This document shows positions 19,466 to 31,687 of a stretch of 64,000 bases of DNA, piece by piece. Numbering within the stretch: position 1 is the stretch's first letter; each line of letters begins with the position of its first letter. The notes under the pieces were generated by a model. The model had not been told where the DNA came from and did not search any database. It saw only the letters and a list, made by a program, of their open reading frames with translations. A program made the position numbers and the translations under genes. Source of the stretch: Mercurialis annua (Eukaryota; Streptophyta; Magnoliopsida; Malpighiales; Euphorbiaceae); NCBI RefSeq assembly GCF_937616625.2, contig NC_065570.1, forward strand, positions 66,801,665 through 66,865,664, in the 5' to 3' direction.

Positions 19466-22333
19466 CTAAAGCTTGATGATCTCTGGCTCAACCTTCTCCG
19501 GGGCAGCCTCTTTGTTCCCCTCCAAAATATTTGGGACAGATAGCCCCTCCTGCGAATCCCGCCTGGCTGAAGAAGAAGCATCGACACGAATGTTGCCAGA
19601 ACGGGTGGGAGAAGGGACATCGGCAAGACTAAGAGGATCGGACCCCGGAAGGATAGACTCCAGATCAGAAGGCCGATCCAATAAGTCCAGAGCAGCAAAA
19701 GGCCGCTCCGAAGATATAAGCAAGCCGAAGTCCTTCTCCTCAGGACTACCTCCCAAACCGGGAACAAGAGGCTTCTCGCCAGCCTTGGCAGGTTCCTGGA
19801 CCCCCGGGGCAGACTGTTCGGCAACCTCAGCAGCACCTCCACCATTTTCAGACTTGATGGAGACAAACAAGTCTTGGGGAGAATCTGGCTCACTCTCACT
19901 GTTAACCCCTTCGGGAAAGCCATATAAGAACTCAACGTCCCCATCAGGATGACGCTCCAAGTAGGTACCCACAATGGCTTCAGTGAAGTCAGTCAGATCA
20001 TTGGCTAGCTGGGCGGTGTTACGGCGACGCCTCTCCTTCTCACGAATCAGCCTGCCTCGCTTCAAATAAAGCCTCTTCTCAGCAACTGAGACTTTATCGT
20101 TAAGGGCCGTGACGGTGGTGTCGAACTCCTTCTTGAGATCGTCATAATCAGTGCTTTTCAACACCACCTCTGCCGCCAGATTTTTATTTTCCTTCTTAAG
20201 GCGGGCGACCTCATCAGACAGCACACGCTGCTGCTTCACAGCACTCTCCCTCTCTCTGGATAATCTATCCACATCAGCACGAAGAGAGTCCAGCTTCTGA
20301 GTGCACCCGCCATGTTCGCTGCGAAGGGAGTCATACTTTCCCTTCAGCAGCTTGTACTCCGTCTTCAACTTCACCTGCCTCTCATCGTCGTTAAGACGGT
20401 TGGAGCGGTATTGACGGATGGCATAGGCAACCTAAACATAAAATAAAACTGAGTTAGAAAATAACCATCACGGGAAGAAGAAGGCAAAATGCTAAAGATA
20501 GAAAATTCAAACCTTTGCCAGGTTGGAAAAACAATCGTCCATCAGTGCGTGGTCCGGCCTCTTCAAATAATAGTCAACGTCCGAAGGGCAGCAGGAACCC
20601 CGGAAGATGTCATGGGCAACGGCAGGACAACGTACAGAGGCATCGGCCCCATACTTCTGAAGGAGCAGGTCGACCTGAGTCACCATCACATCCTTCTTAG
20701 GCCTTTTCATCGAAGGTCCCTCCCCCTCAGTATCTTCGCCCCCTGAAGAAGGAGCTCGCCTTTTGCTACCGGTCGAAGCAGCCGGGGCAGTTTGGGGAGC
20801 CGGAGGAAGGGGTCGGGAAAGCTTCTCCTTCGCAGGAACCTCCATCTTATCCTTCCCCTTACCAGTGTAAGAGGGAACAGCAGGAGGAGGAGGGCCAGTG
20901 ACAGGTTCCTTTATCTGGAAACCCGGTAGCACCACCCTAGGAGTGGGAGCAGAATCATCACCCTTCTGAGAAGAAGGTGGCTTGCCTCCAGCCGTGGAAG
21001 GAACATCGCCTCCTTTCTTAGCAGGCGCCTTCTTAGCTTCAGAAGACGGCTTGGGATCAGCTTGGGGAAGGGCCTCCCTCTCTCGAGCCTCTCGACGAGC
21101 TCTCCTGTCCTCCATGACCTTCTGCTGAAGTTCTTTGAAGTTCGGCACTGAAAAATCAAAGTAAACAAGATTCAGAAAACGATTCACAAAAATTAAAAGG
21201 GAATAAAAACTTCATGGTACAAACAAGATACCAGAAGGACTAAGAGGCATAGAAGAAATATTAAGAGGGGAAGAAAGCAGTGGTTCGCCCATATCAGGGA
21301 ACTCATCTCCATTATCAGGCGATGTCTCCCTCTTGTCCTCACTCTTCTTCCTCTTCCCCCTTTTTTCACCCTGCGCTCTCTTATTTCTCTTGGAAGCAAC
21401 ACTTTGGTCCCACCCGAAGTAGGAATCTATCAGATTCACTACATGCACCTTAGCGCCACCTCGAAGCAGACGCAACGTCTCTTTATCAACCTCGCTCAGG
21501 TTCGCCTTTTCCAGCTTAAGGGGCCCTTCCACAAAAACATTCGGAATGGAGCCCCAACCACCTTCCTTTTTGGCGATGACGAAGTTACCTTTCCACCGCT
21601 TCAAGGAATTGGGAAGGCCAGTGAAGGGAGATCTTCCGGGTTGCAAGTAGAAGAACTCATCGCTTTTCTTCCTTCCCAGAGAATAGATCGCCCTAACAAT
21701 CTCATAGCCCACCTGTCTCTTCAGTTGGAGACCACGAATAAAAACTCCGGTCAAGTGACGGTGGGCATTAGGATGGAGTTGACCCAAGGGGATCTTGAAA
21801 TTATCGAACACTTCTTGGGTGAAGAGATCGAGTGGTAGTCTCAAACCCGCCTCAAAATCTTCAACGAATAGCAACTGTTCATCATCCTTTAAGACCTGGC
21901 TAACAGCCGAGCCCTCAGATGGAATCCGAAGGCTAATGAAGGGGGGAATTTCGTACCTCGCCCTAATCCAAACAAGGGCTTCTTTACCCAGACTGATGGT
22001 CCACTCAGACAAGGGTTTTTTATTACTAGAAGATGTCCCAGAAGTCCCTTTACGTCTCTTAAAAACAAAATCCTCCTCATCTCCTTCATCATCACCCAGT
22101 CCACCATCTCCGACCTCATCTTCACCAGCATCCTCAAGGGGAGCCTCGCCCTCTGGCTCCCTGTCATCAACACCCTCCTCACTGTCAGGGATTACCTTCT
22201 GAGACAACCCTTCCTCGTCAGATGACAACTCAACGAGGGTAGCAAGAGGAACAGGGTAGGTTGGGTCACTAGCAGAACTCTCAGAGGAAGAGGAAGAAGA
22301 AGGGGAAGACACCGAAACCCCTAAAGTAGACAT
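19466..22333 (-). CDS. Antisense three-exon gene inside the retrotransposon ('putative gypsy-type transposon' family protein)
   Basis: Exons, read on the minus strand: 22333-21232, 21147-20513 and 20431-19466. Intron 1 (84 bp) is G|GTATCT...TTTTTCAG|TG; intron 2 (81 bp) is AAG|GTTTGA...ATGTTTAG|GTT. The phases agree (1102 + 635 = 579 codons; exon 3 is 322 codons with stop), giving 900 residues. Residues 1-110 are Ser-rich and acidic. About 110-290 resembles the plant 'putative gypsy type transposon' domain (LPLDLFTQEVFDNFKIPLGQ, LHPNAHRHLTGVF). A Lys/Pro-rich linker follows. Around the second splice is DDCFSNLAK-VAYAIRQYRS, then a long coiled coil (about 600-720) and an acidic Pro/Ser tail. 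Its function is unknown; it is not a gag, pol or classical env. In Tat elements such antisense ORFs recur. Two TATAAAAG boxes lie upstream. The splicing is predicted, not demonstrated. Confidence 0.8.
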
Positions 22334-22559
22334 CCTAAAAATATACTATCTGAAAGCAAACAAGAAGAAGGAAGCAAGAAGACAAACAAAAATAGCTAAG
22401 CCACTTACTGATTGAGAGAGAAAGTCCGGTGCTATGTAACTCGAAGAAAGCCTGGTTGAGAAATAAATCAACAGAAGAAGAGAATCAGAGATAAAAATTA
22501 ACAGGGAATCAGAGAGAAAAGTTAAGAGTAAAAAACTTTTAATTAAAGAATATATACCT

Positions 22560-22638
22560 CTTTTATACACTCGAATGCCTGACAGCAGGAAACTCCTCGA
22601 AACAATCAATGAAAAACCAAAAGTCGCGTTCTTTTATA
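22560..22638 (-). promoter_or_regulatory. Putative antisense promoter: two TATAAAAG boxes
   Basis: On the minus strand TATAAAAG occurs at 22638-22631 and again at 22567-22560, 71 bp apart. They lie about 300 and 230 bp before the antisense ATG and within 220 bp of the 3' LTR. They match the LTR's own sense TATA box exactly. Which one is used, if either, cannot be told from sequence. Confidence 0.45.
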
Positions 22639-22763
22639 GTCAGAAAACGCTTCAGATTCGTAACCGTTGAAAGAAACGTTTGAAATTCAAAATTGTTTCG
22701 AAAATTTCGGAAATTCGAATTTTGAAAAATTGGCGCTTCAAGTCTTTGACTTAGCAAGATTAC

Positions 22764-22773
22764 AAGGGGGGGA
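22764..22773 (+). other. Polypurine tract
   Basis: AAGGGGGGGA ends four bases before the 3' LTR, the expected place for plus-strand DNA priming. Confidence 0.75.
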
Positions 22774-22777
22774 CATC

Positions 22778-23235
22778 TGATACCGACCTAATAATATTCG
22801 AACTCCAGGCATCGCCTAACAAATGCTATGCTCGCCCAACGGGTCTCCAAATCTCCCATCGCCCATGTCTGTCTCGGGCGGACTCCTCCAGGTCTGCCAT
22901 CCAGGCGACCTCATCCACTCTGTTTCCTGACACCCACTACCCGGGATAATCGGGAACGTGCCTTCACCATTATCAATAATCGTGGGACAAACCCACGATT
23001 TACCAGATAACCACCGCCTTAAAATCATTATAAAAGGAAGCCACTGAATGCCGAGAAGGGTAAGCACAAATCAGACTTAAATACTCTTACACTCATTTAC
23101 CTACCAAAAAACACTCTCTGACTTAAGCATCGGAGTGGCTTTCAGGCTGAGCAAGCCTGAGGTCCTTTGAGCTTATATTTGTTACTTGTGCAGGAAAAGC
23201 AGTACAGGCGACCCTTGGAAGATCGACCTGTATCA
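22778..23235 (+). repeat. 3' LTR
   Basis: Same 458 bp as the 5' LTR except A at 23154 versus G at 13381. Followed directly by the ATATA target duplication. Confidence 0.95.
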
Positions 23236-24514
23236 ATATATTATGTTTCTTTTATAGCCATTTTTGAATCACTTTTGTTTTTTTTATTGTGATTAAACCT
23301 TTTATTACGACACGATACGAAAATGTTTGATATTTTATTGCGATTAAATCTTATATACATGGTTGTCATGTTGTTAAAAAAATCGGGTTAATTCGAATTT
23401 GGCTATAAAAAGAACATAATTTGTCAAAACGGATTATATTTATAAATTTTGAAAAGTTTGGTCGTAACTGACAAAAATCATAAAGTTTGATATTTTTTAA
23501 GGGCTTGGTATGAAAAAAAACACATTTGTCGCAGCCGATTAAGGACTGAAGTTCCCCGTCATCATATATTTGTTACTCACGAAAAAAACACTCCATGTGG
23601 CCTCATTAAAGATTTACGACATAAAAAATTCTAATATAGCATAAATTGTGTAATACAAATTTAACATCAAAAATATTTTTTATTACAATTGTTTCTTAAA
23701 TTGGAGAGTTTTGTATGCAATATAACCTTGACCTGATGCCACATGGATTTCTTTTTAATGAGTGGCAAATACATGGCCAACTCAGATATTTTAGTTTTTT
23801 TTTCTTAGACTGAGTTTATAATTTATTAATATTAGCAAAGCGATCGGATATTAAAAAATAAAAAGTTAGAAAAAAGATTATATAAAATTTCTTAAAATCT
23901 AATTTGTTGGATATTTATAAAAATATATGGTTTCAGTTTTGAATTATTGCTACTATGTAATTTGTTATACACATGAAGGCTTATTTTCCTATGCCATATG
24001 TAAAATAATTATTTGGTGTGAATTCTTTAGTATTTGAAATATGTTTTTTAGTTTTGACTAATTAAAATTTGAATCAAATAGACCGATAAAGTAATTAAAT
24101 TAAAAACTGATAATTTTTTATTCATAAAATTTGAATCCCAATTTTTTTCGAAGAGCAATTAAATTTGTTAATTACTATTATTATGATATGCTTTTCATTT
24201 AGAGGAGTATAACATGTTAGTTAATTAAATCAAAAATATATATAAATAAATTATAGATATATTTTGGAGGAAAGTTTTAATTCATGAATGAGTTGAGAGT
24301 GACAAGTTTATATAAAGTAGGTGTAAGATTTTTTTGTATCACAATAAAATAAAAGCATGTGAAATTCGTGCTTTGCTTTATTTATGGTTAGTGATAGTCT
24401 ATTAGTCTGAGTGGGACATTATATATAATAGTTAGATGTTATCAAATTTGAATTATTAAACATAACATATATATGATATATAAATGAAAAATGCTACAAT
24501 AATTGCACCGTAGC
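23236..24514. other. AT-rich intergenic DNA with the right arm of the split element
   Basis: 23425-23512 is the inverse complement of 12897-12998 and completes the interrupted inverted-repeat element. At 23591 and 23743 there are inverted TCCATGTGGC/GCCACATGGA motifs about 150 bp apart, possibly another small MITE. No gene is supported. Confidence 0.6.
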
Positions 24515-25459
24515 TGTAATACCCCGTATTTTTAAAGTACCAACTAAAATGCTACGAGGCGTAAGTGCGAGAATTTAATAAAGGACATCGGAATTAAGTT
24601 CGAGAAATAAGAAGTTAGACGGAAGCGGGTCTATTAAAAATTATCGTAAAATAATAATTTAAGTGGATATTATTGTTTTATAAATTGGATTTTTAGCGGG
24701 ACTAAGAAGAGATCAATAAAGTAAAATAAAATTAAATGGAAAGTCCCGAGTTAATAAATTTTACGATAAAGTTCGTAAAATAAAATAAAGGAGCTAAGAT
24801 TAAATTTATAAATTTGGACAAAAGTATTTTATTAAGCGGAATTTGAATATCGGAAAAAGAAAAATGATATAAATAAATTATTTGGATCCGGATAAATAAA
24901 TAATACGATGGAATCCATTACTTATCAATAAAGAATAACCGTCAAGATTCCGCGTAATTATGAAAACGACTTGGATTAAATTGGAGCAATTGAAATTTAA
25001 AGGTTTAAGTGCAAGCGGTGCATACTTCAAACACCTATATGGTTATTTTTCCCCTCATTTCAATCAAATGAGGACACCTATTATCCCACCTCTTCATTTA
25101 CTCTTGCATATCAACAATTAGATGGAACAAATAAACCAAAACCCTCATCCTTTCAAGATGCCGAAGCTATCTTCTTCAACCTCCATCATGCTCTTTTGAG
25201 CACTTCTCACGGCGGCGAGCATATCTTGGAATTCCGACACTTGTTTTCAAGGATTCAAGCTCGGTTGAAGAGTCGACTCATATACGGACAAGGTATAATT
25301 TATGGTTTTAGAATTGGATGTGTTTTGAATTAGTTTGTGGAGATTAAATATTGGATTTTCTGTTTTGGATTAAGTGTGTGTTGTTGGTGAGTTTGAGAGT
25401 TGGAATTAGTTGGCTTTGAGTTTAAAAATGGAAGAATCTTGCTAAGCCTCGAGAGCACA

Positions 25460-25643
25460 TCGGAGTCGGACTCCGACGGCTGGAAACTGCTCCGGTGAGC
25501 AGCAATTGCTGCTCACCAAGAGCAGCAAAAATTCTGCTCACAAGCAGAATTCTGCCGAAGGCAGAATTCTGCCAAGAGCAGAATTCAGCTCTGCTCTTGC
25601 GAGCAGAGCTGAGCAGCTCTTAGAGGGCTGTAATCGCAGCCCT
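25460..25643. repeat. Cluster of perfect short palindromes in solo LTR copy 2
   Basis: In order: TCGGAGTC-G-GACTCCGA (25460-25476); a perfect 24-bp palindrome made of GGTGAGCAGCAA and its complement (25494-25517); GCAGAATTCTGC twice (25544-25555, 25561-25572); AGCTCTGCTC-TTGC-GAGCAGAGCT; and AGGGCTG-TAATCG-CAGCCCT (25624-25643). The cluster occupies nearly the same relative position as the TGTGCG palindrome array in the other solo LTR, but its sequence is unrelated. Confidence 0.9.
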
Positions 25644-27159
25644 CGGCCGTCGTAGGGAGCGTAATTTTGACACTAAGACAGCCCCTATTTGAGTGGTAAT
25701 TGGTTCGGATTAATATGAGTTTGTTCAAAGGTTTCGCGACGAATAGTTATGACGATTTAAGTTGGCGTTGAGGTGTTTCAAGAGATAATTTTAAAAGCAA
25801 GAAAAATGTACAAAACATATATATTTAAGTTAAGTTGGTTATTTGATAATAAGAATGGTGTTTAAGTCTAGTGTTAGAATTTTAATATAAGTGAAATTAT
25901 AAGTTAAAACAAGGATTAGTACATAGCGAGGAGCTAACTTTGAAAGAGGATTGCGAGCTAACGAAATGTCGGAATGAGTTGGTTTTGGTGTCGTTGTGTT
26001 CGTTACGGAACCGAGAACAAAATTGCAGGACAGTCGCTGCCACAACAGTGGCCAGACAGCTGCAGAATTGACTGCAAACAGCAGCCCTTAGGGCTGTTCT
26101 GCTGTCAATAAAACAGCTCGGGGAAGCAACTTCTGAGCTAGTTTCCGACACCTTCGAGTTTGATTTTGAGTCCGAGGTCTAAATGAAAGTTGTAAAGGAC
26201 GTCATGGACTATAGGAATATTAAATTTGTTTAGGATTAAAACCAGTTTACGTGCTCTGTTTCTTAGCCCGAAACAGCAGCCATGGTGGAATGTTTTGCGG
26301 CCAAATATGACAGTTTTAGGGAACCAACTTCGGGACAAATTTTCAACACCTTAGGACTATTATTTCAGTCTAGAACCTAAAGGAAAATTGTAGATGGGAT
26401 TACGGACTATAAGAGTGTTAAGTTTGTTTGGTACTTGGGCTATTTTACGGGAACGTTTTAATAGTTCAAAGTCGACTAGTTAAGCTAGTTTTGGAAAAAC
26501 TAGATTTGAGTTAACAAAATGTTAACTCGTTAATGATTTGATTATTAATTTGACATTTTGAGTTAAAGTTGATTATAAAATATGGAAAAGGGAATTATTA
26601 AATTAATTATCGATTATCTCGATAATTAATTTAATTTAGCAAAATTGGATAACTAATAAATAACATTTGGACTAATGTTATTTATTACACGAAGTTATAT
26701 TTTTAAAAGATTGTCGATTTATTCCGAGACAATAGAAATAAATTTATTCGCTAAGTATTATATAGCAAGAACGCCTTCGGATTAGAATTCATTTTAATCG
26801 AGTCTAGTTATCGTATTTGTGTAGACCCGGCGAGGCAACTACCGACGGGACCTGGAACTTGAGGAGCGTGACATAGCGTTATCCGGTTTGGAAACTAGGA
26901 ATAGCAAGTGGTGAGTTTATATTAATACTGTCGATTTTTAATACTTGCATTATTTTACCAAATGCTTTATTTAAATTGTTTTATTGCATTTAAATGTTTT
27001 AAAACCCTTATATAGATCCGATGAAACGAGCTATCTATTGGGCAACAATAGAACTGTGTGTACACCAGTCATAATAAACTGAATATACATAAAATACAAA
27101 CGAATATTCAGTAAGATATGAAGCCATAAAGAATATCCTTTAATATCGACTGATGCTAG

Positions 27160-27321
27160 TAACTCGGTTGAACTATCTCGGGACTGCATCAGAAAATGAT
27201 TAATGCTAGTAACTCGGTTGAACTATCTCGGGACTGCATTAATCGAGATACAAGGTAACTCGGTTGAACTATCTCGGGACCTGTATCTCTCCCATTTAAC
27301 TCGGTTAAACTATCTCGGGAC
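27160..27321 (+). repeat. Four spaced copies of a 25-bp repeat
   Basis: TAACTCGGTTGAACTATCTC plus GGGAC occurs at 27160, 27210 and 27256, and once with one change at 27297. Spacings are 50, 46 and 41 bp. The equivalent part of the other solo LTR has only a loosely similar 'gtactcggctacgg' segment, so the array expanded in this copy's lineage. Confidence 0.9.
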
Positions 27322-28086
27322 TTGGGCCAATAACTAAGCTTTGAATTGTATCGGTATGATCGTAATCGGAAGAACATAATGAATAATAAATGTAATGAAT
27401 AAGAAACATAATGAACTTAGGGTTTCATTCGGTTCCGTATTTGGATACATAAAAATATGTTTTGTTTTTATTAATTGTCTGCAGTATTATATGAACTCAC
27501 TCAGCGTCGTCTGACCCCCCAACAGTGTTTTATTTCAGGTGATAGTATTTTGAAGGCAAGGACTTCCATTCTTGTTCCGGAAGTCTGCAATATTTTAAGT
27601 ATATGTATTGAAGTATGCTTCAAATCCTAGCGCTGCAGTAGTCAGTAGATGTCAGTATAAAAATAATATTTTGTGTCAAACAATATTTTGCTATTAACTC
27701 TGAGATGATAAATGTATGTTCATAGTTTATATAAATCACGCTTTTTATTCGTGTTATTTCTTTACCAATTATCCATGAATGGAATTGATTATTATTTTAT
27801 GAATTGGCATAAGTTGAAACAGGGCAATGCTAAATGCGAGATATCGTTTTATAAGACCCTGATTTCTAATATCGTTTCGCATCGGTTTTCAGAAAGTAAT
27901 TTAGATATTCTGAAATCTATATAATTGTATTGTATAAAGAAATTTTCTGAAAACATTTTACATATTGATATATGTTTGAATTGCGAAAAATTTCTACTCG
28001 TTTTTAGGCTTGCTACGGGTTTCGGAGCTACCACTCCCACTCCCTAGCGCCGGTCTCGACCCTCGATTTTGGGTCGTGACAGTAGC

Positions 28087-31000
28087 ATGAATTCTTAGAC
28101 CTAGAAACTATCTTAGAAAAATAAGGCTTAACCTATAAAAGCCTCTTATACATTAAATTTTTATGCATCTAATCCCTTTTTTAAATTTGTTATTTGATAG
28201 ATTTATGTACTACTTATTTTTATTTAATAGGTCATTTTATGGATAGAAGTTGCGAGAGTGTTGCTCAATACCGTTAATTGAATAATAATTGTTATGTAAA
28301 AATGATAAAAAGCCCATATACCTTAATATTTTTATTTATCCGGTCTTTTCTAAACAAAAATTATTCAATGTCACTATGTATAGTGAAATTGGTTCTTCAG
28401 TAACAACTACATGCACTCTATTTCCGTCTAAAAAACAATTTAAATTAAACTAAATGCATGGACTATATTAAGATGAATATTTTAAAAAGGTTAAAATATG
28501 CAAAAATTGAAAAGTACATGGATTTTAAGATACGTTTGGCAAAAGTTGTGGTGAAATATGTAAAACAAAGTTTATAAGTAGGAAAATGTACATAATAAAA
28601 TGAGAGGAAAAATGTGACTAACATCTTATTTGCAGTGAGTTAAAGCATAATATTCGGACATATGCCTGAATTCTGCTAAGTTTGGTGTGAAACTGTAGCA
28701 CTTGGAACAATATAGACCTTCTGTTTGATTCCGTATGTTGCACTTTCCCATGTGCCCAGCTGCATCTGCCTTGTCTTATGCCTTGCTTCACTCAACGCCT
28801 GGCTTTTCTTTATTAATTCAAAACAAACACTTCGTTTCTTATTCTAATATTATTGTAAACGACTCTTTTATTATGTGATGAGATATTAAAATATGTATAT
28901 AATTCAATTAATATGAATTTTAGATTCATTACTGATTACTGGCATTACGATGTGCATTCAACTATAATTAATCGATCGAATGATGCAATTGAAGATGGAA
29001 TTCTAATCGAAATCAAACCAACTGAAAGAAAAATTAAATATATTTAAAACCAAATAGATTGGTAATTCAGCAAGTCCGTTAAAACCGACAAAAATATAAA
29101 GAATCTTTTTTAATTCAATTTATTCAGTAGTTTTTGTTAATTTGGATAATTAAAATCTAAAATCAAACCAATAACTGAAAATTGGAAAAACAATTATCAA
29201 AACCAAACCCAAATTTATGACTAAACCGTCCAAACGTTATTAGTTCGGGCAGTTATTTTTGTCCACTCATACATTTGATCAAACCGAACAAAATTAATAT
29301 ATTTCTTATAATTAAAGCGAAGAAAATTTAAATTAATAATTCTCAAACTGGAGCGAATCAATCCGCTCACTTTATTTTTTGGTTTGATTTGTATAGAATT
29401 TGAATTAAAAAAATTATATTTTTGAACCAGAATATATTGTCAAATGAAACCTAACTAATTTGATTGATTTGGTTCAACTATTCAGTTTGATTTGATTTTT
29501 ACAGACTCTAACTTCAACTTTGATCTCGGAGGAGTTAGTAGTAAAAATCTACATAGATATAATTTGAGAATTCGTTCACTTAACCAAAACGCAGAAAACA
29601 CACTTAGCTTTTTTTCTTAAAAAAACAACACGCTCAGTCATAAATCCATTTTTCAAGGAAGGCGAACACTTTTTTTCTAATAGTAACATTTTTTTCATTT
29701 AGGTTTTATTTTGTAAAAATATGCTCATTTTTGTTAAACACAACAATAACTATATTTACGAATTTTATGATGGATTATGCTATAAAACTTGTACGGGTGA
29801 TTTTTTTTGTTTCATTTGAAAATCACTGACAGCATATAAATGTCCTGGTAGAATAATCCCTCTGATATTTACTGATTTAATTAATTTAATAGAAAAGGTT
29901 GATTAGGTAATAATCTATTCACAAAACTATTAATTAATAAATTCGTTTTAGATCACAGATCAATGGAAAGAAAGACCATGTGAGACATATGAATTGTGAA
30001 GGAAGAAAACAGAAAGTGGTTGCCACTCCCTAGGAAATGCAGTCCTCTAATACTATAAAATTATTAATTAATTAGCACCAAATTAGATAGTCGTTCCTCT
30101 TCATGTTTATCTATCCTAGTGTGAGCATTCGGTAGATTCGGTTAAAATCGAATAAAATCTCTAAAACTAAATTAACTGATCGCTTGAATGTTTAAAACCG
30201 AATTAAAACCGAACTAACTGAAAACTAAATATAATTTATAAATTGAACCGCTGAAAATCATTTTTTTTCATTTAGTCGGTTCGGTGAAAACCAACATAAA
30301 TAAACAATTTAAAATATTCAAATACTCAGTTATTCGGTCAGTTTGGTTAATTACAATTTTTCCAAATCAAAACTAAAACCGAACAAAATAACCAAAAAAA
30401 TGAAAAATCAAAATTGAACCAACCTCAATTTTAATCGGACCAAAAGTTATTGGTTTGGTCAATTAAAATGGTCTCCTAATCTACCCTATTTGATCTTGAC
30501 AATAATTATAATTTATAATCAAGAAAAATAAAAAGTGTTTCAATCTTGCTCATGGTGTTTAGGAAAATACCCAAGAAAGTTCCTTAGAGTGTGCTTGTGC
30601 CGACTACTTTTTAGACCAAATGTTCAACTTGACCTTGAAATTTACATTGGAAAGTTAACAAAATTCAAAATACAAAACATTTTGGTTTAATCATCTTATC
30701 ACAGTAATCACCAATTCATTAGAGATAAATAAAATATATTTTTATTATAATAAAAGAATAAATTCAAATATATATATATATATATATAAATATATATATA
30801 TCAGTCATGAAACTAAATCTATATGTAAAATTTAAAATTAGCATGAAAATAATTTGCTCTATGAATTCACTTATATTATTTCTGAATTTTAAAATCTAGA
30901 TTTCACTTGGTTGGGGCAAGTTTACTAAAAAAGTCTAACTTCTTAAAAAAAATAACATTTTTTTTACTTGATTCATTTTTATTATTTTATTCGAAATATT

Positions 31001-31322
31001 AAGGGATTGACTTCCCTCTAATTAGAAAAATGATTTTTCTAACAAAATTTAGAGAAGTTCTACTTCCTTAATTAAATTAATTAAAATATAACTATATTCT
31101 TATATTTAATTAGCCAATTTAATTAATGAAGGTAATATTGTCTTTAAATTTAAATTAATTAAAATAGAATACAATTTTCTGAAAAATTATTAAATGAATC
31201 AAGTAATAAAAAATTGATTTATCCACATTAACTTCCTCAATAATTAATTTCACGGAAAGTATACCTTTCAGGAATTATAAACTTTTCAACCAAGTGAGTC
31301 TCAGTCAAGTATTATTTAAAAT
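28087..31322. other. AT-rich intergenic DNA with decayed repeats
   Basis: No gene is supported. About 28990-29520 and 30116-30470 are rich in 'aaccgaac/ggttcggtt'-like words, as in the subterminal regions of the hAT MITEs, but clean ends were not found. A (TA)n microsatellite occupies about 30768-30802. Confidence 0.5.
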
Positions 31323-31687
31323 TAGGGTCAATTCCATATAAAATCACCACCTTTACATGTTTTTTCATTTTAATCACGTTTTTTAAAAAGTGTCAAATAA
31401 AATCACCATTTTTTTTGCAAATCTATCACTGATGAAAAAATTTAGAGTCTAATTCCTACCAAATAAACGTCATAATCTGACTATACTTTAATTAACACAA
31501 AAAAAAATACTCTCTTACTCTTTTATTGTTGATTCCGGTTATCGAATCAACAAAAATACACCAAATTTTTACATTCATGATGAATTTACCAAAAAATAAA
31601 AAGTGGTAATTTTCTGACACTTTTTAAAGGATATGATTAAAATGAAAAAACGTGTAAAGGTGGTGATTTTATATGAAATTAACCCAA
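31323..31687. mobile_element. Mutator-like MITE with TIRs of about 85 bp
   Basis: The left arm includes 'catataaaatcaccaccttt', 'acatgttttttcatttta' and 'taaaaagtgtca'. The right arm's inverse complement includes 'catataaaatcaccaccttt', 'acacgttttttcatttta' and 'taaaaagtgtca'. A candidate duplication ATTATTTAAAAT lies left of the element and a few bases beyond its right end. The core of about 200 bp is non-coding. Confidence 0.65.

Larger units (their letters stand above)
13005..23235 (+). mobile_element. Complete young Ty3/gypsy retrotransposon, Tat type, with an antisense additional gene
   Basis: The element is 10,231 bp, with 458-bp LTRs, TG...CA ends and an ATATA target duplication (13000-13004, 23236-23240). 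Order: 5' LTR, putative primer site at 13463, gag-pol in one frame, a 39-bp tandem repeat, a three-exon gene on the opposite strand, an AAGGGGGGGA polypurine tract, 3' LTR. The two RNase H domains, a CHHC-type gag zinc knuckle and extra sequence between pol and 3' LTR place it in the Tat group, where additional ORFs, some antisense, are known. LTRs differ at one site (13381 G, 23154 A), so the insertion is recent. No internal disruption was seen. Confidence 0.93.
24515..28081 (+). mobile_element. Solo LTR of a long-LTR Ty3/gypsy-type retrotransposon (copy 2)
   Basis: 3567 bp, beginning TGTAATACCCCG and ending TTTTGGGTCGTGACA, with an exact 5-bp duplication GTAGC on each side (24510-24514 and 28082-28086). 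It shares ends and internal blocks with the LTR at 5713-8174 but is 1.1 kb longer. It carries its own palindrome cluster and a 25-bp repeat. There is no coding region or second LTR. Lineage (Tekay/Del-like chromovirus) is inferred from ends and size. Confidence 0.85.

Noticed and set aside
19473..22202. Plus-strand ORFs across the antisense gene
   Set aside because: Shadow frames of the three-exon minus-strand gene; low-complexity Ser/Pro translations.
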